Assembly: GCF_013166595.1 (NCBI RefSeq)
Contig: NZ_JABKKG010000003.1
Coordinates: 397,408 to 461,407 of the forward strand
Source: Palleniella intestinalis
GTDB taxonomy: Bacteria > Bacteroidota > Bacteroidia > Bacteroidales > Bacteroidaceae
Direction: 5' to 3'
DNA length: 64,000 bases
The translations under genes were made by a program, and so were the position numbers. Shown piece after piece: positions 24,388 through 32,990 of this stretch; the first letter of the stretch is position 1, and each line of letters opens with the position of its first letter. Under the pieces are notes generated by a model, which worked only from the letters and a program-made list of their open reading frames with translations, was not told where the DNA came from and made no database searches.

Positions 24388-26160
24388 TTATTTGCCCTCC
24401 ATCTGTGCCTTGAGCTGTGCGAGAGCGTCAAGGTCGCCAAGAGTTGTTGCTGCTGCAACGTTGTTGATAGCAACAGTCTCTTCCTTCTTTGCACGTGGAG
24501 CACGTGGAGCGCGCTTCTTAGGCTCGTCAGTACCCTCCTCGAATGTACGAGAGTGGCTGAGGATGATGCGCTTAGACTCCTTAACGAACTCGATAACCTT
24601 GAACTCGAGCTCCTCGCCCTTCTGTGCCTGAGTACCATCCTGCTTCTGGAGGTGCTTAGGAGTAGCGAAGCCTTCACCGCCCTCGTTGAGAGTGATAACA
24701 GCACCCTTGTCCATCATTTCGGTAATCTTACCTGTATGAACGCTTCCAGGAGTGTAAAGTGTCTCGTATGTATCCCAAGGATTGTCCTCAAGCTGCTTGT
24801 GGCCGAGAGAGAGACGACGGTTCTCCTTGTCTATCTCGAGAACTACAACCTCGATAGGCTCACCAACCTTTGTGAACTCAGATGGGTGCTTAACCTTCTT
24901 TGTCCAAGAGAGGTCAGAGATGTGGATAAGTCCGTCAACACCTTCCTCGAGTTCAACGAAGATACCGAAGTTAGTGAAGTTGCGAACCTTAGCTGTGTGC
25001 TTAGAGCCTTCCGGATACTTAGTTGTGATAGCCTCCCATGGATCTTCCTTAAGCTGCTTTGTGCCGAGAGACATCTTGCGCTCGTTGCGGTCGAGAGTGA
25101 GGACAACAGCCTCTACCTCGTCGCCAACCTTCATGAAGTCCTGAGCAGAACGGAGGTGCTGGCTCCAAGACATCTCTGAAACGTGGATAAGTCCCTCTAC
25201 GCCAGGAGCAATCTCAACGAATGCACCGTAGTCAGCGAGAACGACAACCTTACCCTTAACGTGGTCACCCACCTTGAGGTTCTCGTCAAGAGCGTCCCAT
25301 GGATGTGGAGTGAGCTGCTTCAGGCCGAGAGCGATACGCTTCTTCTCGTTGTCGAAGTCAATGATAACGACATTGATCTTCTGATCGAGCTCAACAACCT
25401 CGTGTGGGTTGCTTACGCGGCCCCAAGAGAGGTCTGTGATATGGATGAGTCCGTCAACACCACCGAGGTCAACGAATACACCGTAAGAAGTGATGTTCTT
25501 GACAGTACCTTCGAGAACTTGACCCTTCTCGAGCTTGGAGATGATCTCCTGCTTCTGCTGCTCAAGCTCTGCCTCAATGAGTGCTTTGTGTGAAACGACA
25601 ACGTTCTTGAATTCCTGGTTGATCTTGATAACCTTGAACTCCATTGTCTTTCCTACGAATACATCGTAGTCGCGGATAGGATGAACGTCAATCTGTGAAC
25701 CAGGGAGGAATGCCTCGATGCCGAATACGTCGACAATCATACCACCCTTGGTGCGGCACTTAACGTAGCCGTTGACAACCTCCTCAGACTCGAGAGCTGC
25801 ATTGACGCGGTCCCAAGACTTGGTGAGGCGTGCCTTCTTGTGAGAAAGGATAAGCTGACCCTTCTTGTCTTCCTGATTCTCAACGTACACCTCTACAGTG
25901 TCGCCGATTTTCAGGTCTGGGTTGTAACGGAACTCAGAAGCCGGAATGATACCGTCGCTCTTGTAGCCGATGTTTACGATAACCTCTTTCTTGTCTGCAG
26001 AGATTACAGTACCTTCTACAACCTGATGCTCAGAGACCTTGTTAAGAGTCTCATCATAAGCCTGTGCAAGTTCGTCCTTGCTTACATTTACGCTGCTGCC
26101 GTTCTCAAACTCTTCCCAGTTGAAGTCGTCGAGTGGCTGCACATTTTTAAAGTTAGACAT
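24388..26160 (-). CDS. rpsA: 30S ribosomal protein S1
   Basis: A 590-residue S1 protein, which binds mRNA on the small ribosomal subunit. Six S1-type OB-fold repeats are visible, each with a 'G...G.V......GafV.l..g..GliH.se.' pattern: VVEGTVISADKKEVIVNIG, VVNGYVKCRTKGGMIVDVFG, VLEGTVKNITSYGVFVDLGG, HVKGKVVVLADYGAFVEIAP, HTAKVRNFTNFGIFVELEEG and HTGKITEMMDKGAVITLNEG. The C-terminus has a basic/alanine-rich tail (PKKRAPRAPRAKK). Length fits Bacteroidetes S1. Synonymous codon bias is strong, consistent with high expression. The promoter TAACTTTG lies about 105 nt upstream. Confidence 0.96.
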   Translation of the reverse strand: MSNFKNVQPLDDFNWEEFENGSSVNVSKDELAQAYDETLNKVSEHQVVEGTVISADKKEVIVNIGYKSDGIIPASEFRYNPDLKIGDTVEVYVENQEDKKGQLILSHKKARLTKSWDRVNAALESEEVVNGYVKCRTKGGMIVDVFGIEAFLPGSQIDVHPIRDYDVFVGKTMEFKVIKINQEFKNVVVSHKALIEAELEQQKQEIISKLEKGQVLEGTVKNITSYGVFVDLGGVDGLIHITDLSWGRVSNPHEVVELDQKINVVIIDFDNEKKRIALGLKQLTPHPWDALDENLKVGDHVKGKVVVLADYGAFVEIAPGVEGLIHVSEMSWSQHLRSAQDFMKVGDEVEAVVLTLDRNERKMSLGTKQLKEDPWEAITTKYPEGSKHTAKVRNFTNFGIFVELEEGVDGLIHISDLSWTKKVKHPSEFTKVGEPIEVVVLEIDKENRRLSLGHKQLEDNPWDTYETLYTPGSVHTGKITEMMDKGAVITLNEGGEGFATPKHLQKQDGTQAQKGEELEFKVIEFVKESKRIILSHSRTFEEGTDEPKKRAPRAPRAKKEETVAINNVAAATTLGDLDALAQLKAQMEGK

Positions 26161-26264
26161 GTTAATTGAAAATATAAAATTAAATGGTTAAAAATTCGGG
26201 ACTTATGCTCCTGCATCATCAGCATTGCTGCTTCTGAACGGACATAGTTTCCCCTAACAGGGTG

Positions 26265-26272
26265 CAAAGTTA
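26265..26272 (-). promoter_or_regulatory. -7 element TAACTTTG of rpsA
   Basis: A minus-strand TAnnTTTG match 105 nt upstream of rpsA, leaving a leader of about 95 nt. Confidence 0.55.
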
Positions 26273-26361
26273 TAAAGAAAAACCGACATGCGCAAGGATT
26301 TTTGCAATAAATTGCTGTTTTTCTTGCGATTATGCCGGTTTGTATGCTATAAATCAGTCCA

Positions 26362-26814
26362 TCATATACTTTCCAAGTGCGAGAAGATGACATTCACCAC
26401 CAAAACTATCGCTATGATTGCCACGAAATAAACAATTACTGCATTCTTCCAGTATCGGGGATGTGCTTTAAGTTCTTTTCTGACTTCAGTGCATATCTTT
26501 TTCCCGTCAAAGCCAAGAGGGATTACCATTCCCAACATACCACAAACGGTAAAAAAAATGATGATGATTTCTTCCCATATGTTCCTGTAATGCACATAAC
26601 CATCCTCCTTGGTTGCGGCGAATAACACACCGAATATCAGGGATATGCAAGGAATGACAACTATGACATAAGTCCTATTGTCAATCCATCTGTTGTCCCA
26701 TTTATTCTTTAGCATCCAATCATAAATCCTGACATAGATGATTTTTTGAATCATCACTATCGGTCTGAAAAAGTTGTGTATGCCTGAAAATAGCCTCGTA
26801 TAATGCCCAAACAT
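26362..26814 (-). CDS. Small membrane protein downstream of cydB
   Basis: A 150-residue protein with three likely membrane helices: TYVIVVIPCISLIFGVLFAA (about 48-67), IIIIFFTVCGMLGMVIPLGF (about 84-103) and AVIVYFVAIIAIVLVVNVIF (about 125-144). I do not recognise a family. It starts 24 bp after the cydB stop on the same strand, so it could be a last cyd operon gene; a simple alternative is an unrelated gene reading from its own promoter. The N-terminal 30 residues are basic and could be cytoplasmic; an internal Met at residue 21 is a possible alternative start. Confidence 0.6.
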   Translation of the reverse strand: MFGHYTRLFSGIHNFFRPIVMIQKIIYVRIYDWMLKNKWDNRWIDNRTYVIVVIPCISLIFGVLFAATKEDGYVHYRNIWEEIIIIFFTVCGMLGMVIPLGFDGKKICTEVRKELKAHPRYWKNAVIVYFVAIIAIVLVVNVIFSHLESI

Positions 26815-26838
26815 AATGCCTTTTGGTTAATCGGCCTG

Positions 26839-27981
26839 TCAGTATGACTCCTCCGTCTCAATCTCTTCGTGGGTAATCTCCCGGCTGTCGATTTTGCGCC
26901 ATGCGTAGATGATATAGGCGAGGACAAACGGGACAAACAGGCTCACAACCGCCATTGTCCGCAGTGTGAACTCACTGCTGCAGCTGTTCGTTATGGTCAG
27001 GGAACTCTGCAAATCAGTGTTGGATGGGTAGTAGGCGGTGTTGTTCCAGCCTGTGGTTAGCAGGAGGGCAAGCACCGTGAGCACAGTGCCAATGCCGGCA
27101 GGCCATATACCATAGATATATGTCTTGCTCACAATGGTGCGCCCGATGCCATAAAGGACAAGCACCACACCCACAAGGAGCAGTACGGCAAGATACCACA
27201 TGTCCATCAGATTGTGCAGATACTTCATCGGTTCCATGAAGATAATGCCGTTCGCAGGGTTCACTGCGTAACCGTCCTTCAAAAGAACATGGACGAGAAA
27301 GGCAACAAACAGCACAACAAACAATGCGGAAGTCCCGACAAGCCGTACACTTGCACGACACCGGATGTTCTCATCAGCGACATTGTTCATAATGTATAAT
27401 ATGCCAAGACATTGCGCCAGCAATGCCACAGCACCGCCGAGCACGATATTCCAAATGTCAAGCAGCGCATCGAGTCCGTGGCTTGCGTTCGCCCAAGAAC
27501 TGATTACGGGCGAGAACTCACTGATGATATTGTTCTTCTCCACAATGAAATTAGAGCCGTTGAAGAAGGTCGCCACAGCACCGCCGAGGAGCAACGGGCC
27601 GACAATGCCATTGATTACAAGGCATATCTGAAATGTCCTTGCACCGAGGAAGTTGCCGAGCTTGTTCTGGAACTCATAGCTCACCGCCTGTACAACGAAT
27701 GAGAAAAGGATAATCATCCACAGCCAGTAGGCGCCGCCGAAACTTGTACTGTAGAACAAAGGGAACGATGCGAAGAACGCTCCGCCAAAGGTGACAAGCG
27801 TTGTGAACGTGAACTCCCATTTGCGTCCTGTGGAGTTGACGAGCAACGCCCTTTCCTTTTCGTTGCGGCCGAGGGAGAAGAGCAGCGCATTAGCTCCCTG
27901 CACGAACATCAGGAATACAAGGAGCGCGCCGAGGAGTGATACGAGAAACCACCAATAGTGTTGCAGAAAAGCGTATGTCAT
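26839..27981 (-). CDS. cydB: Cytochrome bd ubiquinol oxidase subunit II
   Basis: The 380-residue CydB subunit of the quinol-oxidising cytochrome bd terminal oxidase in the inner membrane. It has about eight to nine membrane helices; N-terminal FLQHYWWFLVSLLGALLVFLMFVQGANALLF, then KWEFTFTTLVTFGGAFFASFPLFYSTSFGGAYWLWM, typical of CydB. The start overlaps the end of cydA by 4 nt. Bacteroidales use this high-affinity oxidase for growth in nanomolar oxygen. Confidence 0.93.
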   Translation of the reverse strand: MTYAFLQHYWWFLVSLLGALLVFLMFVQGANALLFSLGRNEKERALLVNSTGRKWEFTFTTLVTFGGAFFASFPLFYSTSFGGAYWLWMIILFSFVVQAVSYEFQNKLGNFLGARTFQICLVINGIVGPLLLGGAVATFFNGSNFIVEKNNIISEFSPVISSWANASHGLDALLDIWNIVLGGAVALLAQCLGILYIMNNVADENIRCRASVRLVGTSALFVVLFVAFLVHVLLKDGYAVNPANGIIFMEPMKYLHNLMDMWYLAVLLLVGVVLVLYGIGRTIVSKTYIYGIWPAGIGTVLTVLALLLTTGWNNTAYYPSNTDLQSSLTITNSCSSEFTLRTMAVVSLFVPFVLAYIIYAWRKIDSREITHEEIETEESY

Positions 27982-29546
27982 AGTTCAGGTCCTTTCTTTA
28001 TTTGTTTCAGCATGATGTTTATTTCCACAGCCAAAAGGGTAGTGAACAGTGCAAGGAAGATGAAGAATGTCAGCATTACGCTGCCGCTTCCCACTGCACT
28101 TACACCTGCCCATGTAGGCAGCATGTCCTGTATAGTCCACGGCTGCCTGCCCATTTCAGCGACTATCCAGCCCGCCTCGCTTGCTATGTAGCCGAGCGGA
28201 AGCAGCCCGACGGCAGTCCAAAGCAGCCAGCGGAACTTCTGCAAGTCCTTCTTGTAGGCAAGGAACATGATGATTGCGAAGAACGCAATGAACAGTGTGC
28301 CCAGCCCGACCATCACACGGAAGGCGTAGAAACATACAGGAATAAACGGCACAAGCTGCGAGCGTTCCTTCACAAAGCCGTAGCCGAAATACGGCATGTT
28401 CTCTTTCAGCGACTTGCGCAACTCTTCCGCTTCATGGCTTTTGGCAGCACTTGCGTCTTTTGCCATAAGCGTCCTGTATTCCTTCAGGTCACCGATAGCT
28501 TTCCTTCCGCGCTCCATTTTCTCCTCCGCGCTTAACGCCTTTGTGCCGTCAGGCATGGTGTAACCACCGTTGAGAATGTCATTCACGCCCGGCACATAAC
28601 CGTTCGTGTCGTGCGTTGCGAGCACAGAAAGCATGTAAGGCACGGCCATTTTCATCTTTGGCTCTTCACCTTTCGCATAATCAGGCTGTGAGAACGGGTT
28701 GACGAGAGCCATTACTGTGAGCGGTTGTGCCGTCCCTCCGTCATAGAGAGCCTCCATGGCAGCGAGCTTCATCGGCTGCACCTTCGACACCATGTATGCC
28801 GAAGTGTCGCCCGTATGGACAGCGAGCAGCGTAGCCACAAGTCCCACGGCGGAAGAAATCTTTATGCTTTCAATGGCAAGCCGCTTATGACGCTTCTTCA
28901 GCAAGTACCATCCGCTAACCGCAGTGACGAACAATGCACCGATAATCCATGCCGAGGTGATGGTGTGCATGAACTTGTCAACACCTACAGGCGACAGTGC
29001 CACGCTCAGGAATGACGTCATCTCGTTGCGCATCGTGTCAGGATTGAACTCGCACCCCGTAGGGTACTGCATCCATGCGTTTGCCACAAGAATCCACCAT
29101 GCGGAGATTGTCGCGCCGAGACCCGTGAGCCATGTCGAGGCAAGGTGGAAGCCTCGGCTGACCTTTGTCCAGCCGAAGAACATCACAGCAACGAAAGTGC
29201 TCTCCATGAAGAACGCCACAATACCCTCAATGGCAAGCGGAGCACCGAAGATGTCGCCCACAAACCATGAGTAGTTGCTCCAGTTTGTGCCGAACTGAAA
29301 CTCAAGGATGATGCCCGTTGCCACACCTATGGCAAAGTTCACACCGAAGAGACGCTGCCAGAATTTTGCCGTCTCCTTCCAAAAATCGTCCTTCTTGACA
29401 TAGTAGAGCGTCTCCGCTATGCCCATGATGACTGCCAGTCCGAGGGTCAGCGGCACAAACAGCCAATGGTAGATGGCGGTGAGTGCAAACTGCGCCCTTG
29501 CCCAATCCACCGCGGCGATGTCAAAGTTAATCAATGTGTCTGTCAT
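27978..29546 (-). CDS. cydA: Cytochrome bd ubiquinol oxidase subunit I
   Basis: The 522-residue CydA subunit carrying haems b558, b595 and d. Haem ligands can be placed: His27 (AIYHWLFVPLT, axial ligand of the high-spin pair), His194 (DKFMHTITSAW, haem b558) and a Met in CFYAFRVMVGLG (second b558 ligand). The GxxxGxxxQFGTNW segment (GIILEFQFGTNW) lies near the haem b595 region. The periplasmic Q-loop begins KVQPMKLAAMEALY and is of the short type, interrupted by a long insertion before YFGYGF. First of two coupled genes, preceded by a DUF4492 gene. Confidence 0.95.
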   Translation of the reverse strand: MTDTLINFDIAAVDWARAQFALTAIYHWLFVPLTLGLAVIMGIAETLYYVKKDDFWKETAKFWQRLFGVNFAIGVATGIILEFQFGTNWSNYSWFVGDIFGAPLAIEGIVAFFMESTFVAVMFFGWTKVSRGFHLASTWLTGLGATISAWWILVANAWMQYPTGCEFNPDTMRNEMTSFLSVALSPVGVDKFMHTITSAWIIGALFVTAVSGWYLLKKRHKRLAIESIKISSAVGLVATLLAVHTGDTSAYMVSKVQPMKLAAMEALYDGGTAQPLTVMALVNPFSQPDYAKGEEPKMKMAVPYMLSVLATHDTNGYVPGVNDILNGGYTMPDGTKALSAEEKMERGRKAIGDLKEYRTLMAKDASAAKSHEAEELRKSLKENMPYFGYGFVKERSQLVPFIPVCFYAFRVMVGLGTLFIAFFAIIMFLAYKKDLQKFRWLLWTAVGLLPLGYIASEAGWIVAEMGRQPWTIQDMLPTWAGVSAVGSGSVMLTFFIFLALFTTLLAVEINIMLKQIKKGPEL

Positions 29547-29612
29547 AAAATCAGGTATGTTTTATTTGTTTCTTGCTCTTTTCGGCACATCGCAAATCTG
29601 TCGCAATGCTTG

Positions 29613-29825
29613 TCATTTCAGCACCTCTCCTGCCACAAATTCCGCTTCCTGCCCACGTGGAGCGTTCTCCTTGATGAAGTTTGGGAAGAAGAACCATTTC
29701 AGAATGGCAAAGATTATTATCAGCTTTATGATGACAAGCCCCCACAATGTCCTCCCAATGGTCATCTGCCGGAAGCCGTCAGCATAGAGTCTCCATGTCC
29801 TGTAAATGATGTTTCCGCTTTCCAT
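29613..29825 (-). CDS. DUF4492 membrane protein ahead of cydA
   Basis: A 70-residue protein with one membrane helix (TLWGLVIIKLIIIFAILKWFFF) and the DUF4492 signature RLYADGFRQMTIGRTLW ... FFFPNF. DUF4492 genes accompany cydAB in Bacteroidetes, suggesting a role as a small accessory or assembly subunit. I place the start at the ATG at 29823-29825: the longer frame begins with TTG and would overlap the promoter element TATATTTG (29852-29859), whose start site should fall between the two. Confidence 0.8.
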   Translation of the reverse strand: MESGNIIYRTWRLYADGFRQMTIGRTLWGLVIIKLIIIFAILKWFFFPNFIKENAPRGQEAEFVAGEVLK

Positions 29826-29851
29826 GTACTTCTGTATATAGGTTTCGTCTG

Positions 29852-29859
29852 CAAATATA
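29852..29859 (-). promoter_or_regulatory. -7 element TATATTTG of the cyd operon
   Basis: A minus-strand TAnnTTTG match 27 nt before the DUF4492 ATG; it decides that start codon. Confidence 0.55.
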
Positions 29860-29913
29860 AGCAAAATTATTGGTTCTCACAAGAAAAACATGAAAAAGCT
29901 GCTGCCACATGTT

Positions 29914-31080
29914 TCATCTTTGCGGTCTGAGGATTCTCCATGACACCAGGGCGACAACCATACAGAAGGCGGCAATCCCGGCAAAGGAAGTGCCCAGCCC
30001 GTAATGCTTGGCTACGAAACCTATGGCTACCGGACCGAGCAATATGCCTGAATATCCGAGGGCATTGACGACACTTATGATCGATGAGACCTCCATACCT
30101 TTGATTGAACCTGCAAAGGACACAAGCTGCGGAACGATGTTTGCTGCTCCCATTCCGACCAAGGCAAAGCCTACGATTGTCGCCATAACGTGGTTGATGG
30201 TGACCACAAGGACAAAGCCGAGGGACACCAATGCTGCACCGATGGCTACGACATTCCTGCGCCCAAGGCGCTCGATTATGGTGTCGCCCGACAGGCGCAC
30301 CACGGTCATCATCACGGCAAATGCGGTGTAGAAGAAGCCGGCCTGCGCCATGTCCACACCTCTCTCCTCGCTGACAAAGATTGCCGCCCAACCCATGACC
30401 GCACCTTCGGAGGCATACATGATGAAGCATAGCAGTCCTACAACGATCACCATAGGCGGGACATACAGCTTTTTCGTGCTCGGTTTTTCCACCGGTTCTT
30501 CCGCCTTAAGCTCTTCGCTTGGCAGCAAATCCCTGCATCCGAACACCATGGCTGCCATGGTGAATGCCATGCAGAGCACGACAGACCATAACGGGGCAAT
30601 GCCGAGAGTGAACAGGACGCTCATTGCTCCGGCACCAATCAGTGTGCCGAGGGAATATCCGCCATGGAAACCTGACATGAGATGCCTGCCGGTTTTCCGC
30701 TCGATGGCTATGCCGTTGACGTTTGCCGCGACATCTATCGTGATTGTGCACGCACCGAACACAAGCAGCATGCAGCCTGTCAGCCATAGGTCGGCAAGCA
30801 GGCTGATGGCCAGAAGTGCGGCAACCATAAGCAATCCGGACACATGCACCACTTTCTTTGCTCCGAACCTGTTGACCGAAAGCCCTGCAAACGGCAGGGC
30901 GCATATAGAGCCGAGTCCGCTGCAAAGCATGAGAAGCCCTAACGTGCCCTCGTCTATTGCGAAGGCATTCTTGACATAAGGGACAAGAGGTGCCCACGCT
31001 GCTTCGATGATTCCTATTATCATGAAAGCCGTGCGGTTGGCTACAAGCATGTGCTTGTGCTGGTTGTGAAGTATATTCAT
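29914..31080 (-). CDS. MFS transporter
   Basis: A 388-residue major facilitator superfamily protein with twelve predicted membrane helices (about 20-residue hydrophobic blocks throughout). The loop after helix 2 reads GLSVNRFGAKKVVHVSG, the MFS signature position, and its second-half equivalent is SGDTIIERLGRRNVVAIG. The helix-4/5 region CTITIDVAANVNGIAIERKTGR and HLMSGFHGGYSLGTLIGAG resembles the YbjJ-type subgroup. The substrate cannot be told. It stands alone with its promoter (31130-31137) upstream. Confidence 0.85.
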   Translation of the reverse strand: MNILHNQHKHMLVANRTAFMIIGIIEAAWAPLVPYVKNAFAIDEGTLGLLMLCSGLGSICALPFAGLSVNRFGAKKVVHVSGLLMVAALLAISLLADLWLTGCMLLVFGACTITIDVAANVNGIAIERKTGRHLMSGFHGGYSLGTLIGAGAMSVLFTLGIAPLWSVVLCMAFTMAAMVFGCRDLLPSEELKAEEPVEKPSTKKLYVPPMVIVVGLLCFIMYASEGAVMGWAAIFVSEERGVDMAQAGFFYTAFAVMMTVVRLSGDTIIERLGRRNVVAIGAALVSLGFVLVVTINHVMATIVGFALVGMGAANIVPQLVSFAGSIKGMEVSSIISVVNALGYSGILLGPVAIGFVAKHYGLGTSFAGIAAFCMVVALVSWRILRPQR

Positions 31081-31129
31081 GATTATGTGTTTATTATTAA
31101 AAGATGTGTCGTAAGATAGGATTTGTCCG

Positions 31130-31137
31130 CAAAGTTA
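31130..31137 (-). promoter_or_regulatory. -7 element TAACTTTG of the MFS gene
   Basis: A minus-strand TAnnTTTG match 50 nt upstream of the start codon. Confidence 0.5.
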
Positions 31138-31275
31138 ATGCTTCTTTTTGTAAAAACAAGCATGGGATGTTGACAATCTTGTCTTTTCAATGCCGAATTT
31201 TGCATTTATCAAGGGTTCAACGGGAGGAAAGATGTGTCATGGTGCAGATTAGCTTTACACCGTTTTAATAATCAA

Positions 31276-31753
31276 ACAGTGTGAAAAAAACTATTACTGT
31301 GTCCGCTAAACATATACAACACATTATCATTCATCTGTTTCAGTTGTGACAAGCCCTTATCCTCGCATACAGCAACAGGCATCCCGAACCAAAGGCATCC
31401 CGGAACATCGTTGTGACAAGTCCCTATTCTCGCAACAGCAACAGGATTTCGCTGCAAAGTGTTGCGGAGCCACAATCCTCATGGTAACCACCGGCTTCAG
31501 CCGTGTGGCTATAAACAGAATAGCTCGCCTTGTGTGGTGGAACCACACTCCTTTATTGTGAGTGTAAGGAAATTGAAACAGAAAGGAGTGTGGCGCTGCC
31601 ACACAACTAATGGAGATTATCACTAATCCACACGGCTAAAGCCGGTGGTTACCATGAGGATTGTGGCTCTGCCACATTTTATGCGAAACATTTCGTATGA
31701 AAATTTGATTTCACAACAACTTGTGGAGTTTTACCGGACAGTGTGAAAAAAAT
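31276..31753. repeat. Segment bounded by CAGTGTGAAAAAAA direct repeats
   Basis: The 14-bp sequence CAGTGTGAAAAAAA occurs at 31276 and again at 31739 and frames a region that also holds two imperfect direct repeats (TGTGACAAGCCCTTATCCTC at 31345 and TGTGACAAGTCCCTATTCTC at 31412) and the nested palindrome at 31454-31684. No gene is visible. Confidence 0.5.
31454..31684. repeat. 230-bp nested palindrome
   Basis: Outer arms about 31463-31508 and 31628-31674 pair over about 46 bp with few mismatches, inner arms 31530-31553 and 31582-31605 pair over 24 bp. The DNA could extrude as a double cruciform or give a long RNA hairpin; there is no open frame. Confidence 0.7.
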
Positions 31754-31842
31754 GAGTCAAAAAATCCCGTTGCGCCCCGTGCGCATCCTGCTTCATGCAT
31801 TGGTTGCCATGGCTTTCCGACTGTGGCAGATATGTTGTCTTT

Positions 31843-32193
31843 TTAGAAAACTCATGCCCATAAACCGCCAAATAAATCGCGTAGAAAAAAGAAAGTTTCA
31901 AAAAGTCCTGAAAATCGCAAAATTTTCGCATTTTGCTTAATTGGTTGTTACTTAATGGTTTATGGCAAATGTTGCTGTTCGCGTTGCCGGTTGCTTGTGT
32001 AAATGGTAACCTTTTACCAAGTGAATGGTTACCATTTATGCTGTCAATGGTAACGAAATGCAGTGTGAATAGTGGCGTTTTTCACCTCTTTTTAGCACAA
32101 AAACAGCCATGAACAGTTGTTTTGACCATGAAAAACGGTTATTTTTGGGTTGTTTGTTCTTATTATGATAAATAGAACATTAGAAAACTCATG
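31843..32193. repeat. Intergenic element, copy 2 of 3 (TTAGAAAACTCATG ends)
   Basis: Direct repeats TTAGAAAACTCATG at 31843 and 32180 (337 bp apart) bound the same internal order as copies 1 and 3: GCGTAGAAAA...AAAGTTTC, a block of three GGTAACC-like units (about 32000-32055), CATGAACAG and CATGAAAA palindromic parts, then TTATGATAAATAGAACA before the closing repeat. Confidence 0.6.
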
Positions 32194-32264
32194 TCATTTT
32201 TTCTTGTCTTGAAGGTATGGCTTTAGTGGCATATTTATCAATGCCGGCTCTTGTTTTTTTGCTT

Positions 32265-32340
32265 TTGTGTAACATATTCAAAAGTATGTGCAACATGGGT
32301 GCAAGTGGGTTTTGAAAATAAGCATTAACTTTGCAACCGT
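32265..32340 (+). promoter_or_regulatory. Repeated promoter module A
   Basis: A module GTGTAACATAT...GTGCAACAT...GTGCAAGTG ending in TAACTTTGCAACCGT; the -7 element is at 32326-32333. The transcript predicted from it (about 32340 to the hairpin at 32438) contains no ATG, so if expressed it is a small non-coding RNA of about 150 nt. Confidence 0.5.
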
Positions 32341-32437
32341 ATATCAGTAACTATTGTAAATTGCTTTGTATTTGAATTATCAGAATAAGTTTTGTATTAT
32401 ATATAATAGGTGTATTTGTTTTTTTTAGTTGGTTTTT

Positions 32438-32486
32438 AAAAGGCATTGGGATACTTTTTGTGAAAAAAGTTACCAATAGCCTTTTT
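32438..32486 (+). terminator. Repeated hairpin, copy B
   Basis: AAAAGGCATTGGG...CCAATAGCCTTTTT hairpin with an inner CTTTTTG/GAAAAAAG stem. The same hairpin in stronger form occurs at 32829-32877. It ends the unit begun by module A. Confidence 0.55.
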
Positions 32487-32560
32487 GTGTAACATATACT
32501 AAAGCATGTGCAACATTAGTGTAAGTGAAATTCAAAAATAAATATTACCTTTGCAACCGT
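32487..32560 (+). promoter_or_regulatory. Repeated promoter module B
   Basis: Second copy of the GTGTAACATAT...GTGCAACAT...GTGTAAGTG module, with TACCTTTGCAACCGT; the -7 element is at 32546-32553, about 20 nt before a 60-codon frame. Confidence 0.5.
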
Positions 32561-32579
32561 ATTAAAGATAGTTCTTTTA

Positions 32580-32762
32580 ATGGATGCTGTGGTTATGGTG
32601 GTTTTGTCGGATTGTTTTACCTATGGACAAAGGAGGATGCGGAACTACCATAATATATTAAGTAAGGCCAAGGGCAAATGCCATTTCTCTTTCCTATTGG
32701 CGAATCGAGATTTGTGCCTGCATGAGGTGACAATATACAAGTTGGGAAAACGAATGATTTGA
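32580..32762 (+). CDS. Possible small protein in the tandem promoter array
   Basis: A 60-codon frame (MDAVVMVVLSDCFTYGQRRM...) beginning about 20 nt after the predicted start site of promoter module B and followed by the strong hairpin at 32829-32877, so it would fill a complete transcription unit. It has a hydrophobic N-terminus and a basic C-terminus but no recognisable family. The frame could equally be chance within a non-coding transcript. Confidence 0.3.
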   Translation: MDAVVMVVLSDCFTYGQRRMRNYHNILSKAKGKCHFSFLLANRDLCLHEVTIYKLGKRMI

Positions 32763-32828
32763 TGTTCATAAAATAAGTTTTGTTTTATAATAGTTAGTTA
32801 GTGGATTTATTTTTAGTAAATCATTGTG

Positions 32829-32877
32829 AAAAGGCATTGGGACGCTTTTTGGGAAAAAAGCCAACAATGCCTTTTTT
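32829..32877 (+). terminator. Repeated hairpin, copy C
   Basis: Near-perfect hairpin AAAAGGCATTG.../CAATGCCTTTTTT with inner GCTTTTT/AAAAAAGC pairing and a terminal T-run. Confidence 0.7.
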
Positions 32878-32949
32878 GTAACATATAATGATAAATATGA
32901 AACATGCGGACAAGTTTTTTTGAGAAAAAAACATTAACTTTGCAAACGT
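32878..32949 (+). promoter_or_regulatory. Repeated promoter module C of the hydrolase operon
   Basis: Third, more diverged copy of the module, with TAACTTTGCAAACGT; the -7 element is 32935-32942, 48 nt before the first GH43 gene, which it should drive. Confidence 0.6.
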
Positions 32950-32990
32950 GTTAAAACTGATAAGCTATCAAACTTTTACAAACAGAATTT

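Noticed and set aside
24388-26160. Long plus-strand frames opposite rpsA (up to 208 codons)
   Set aside because: Produced by the strong codon bias of rpsA; no independent motif or promoter.
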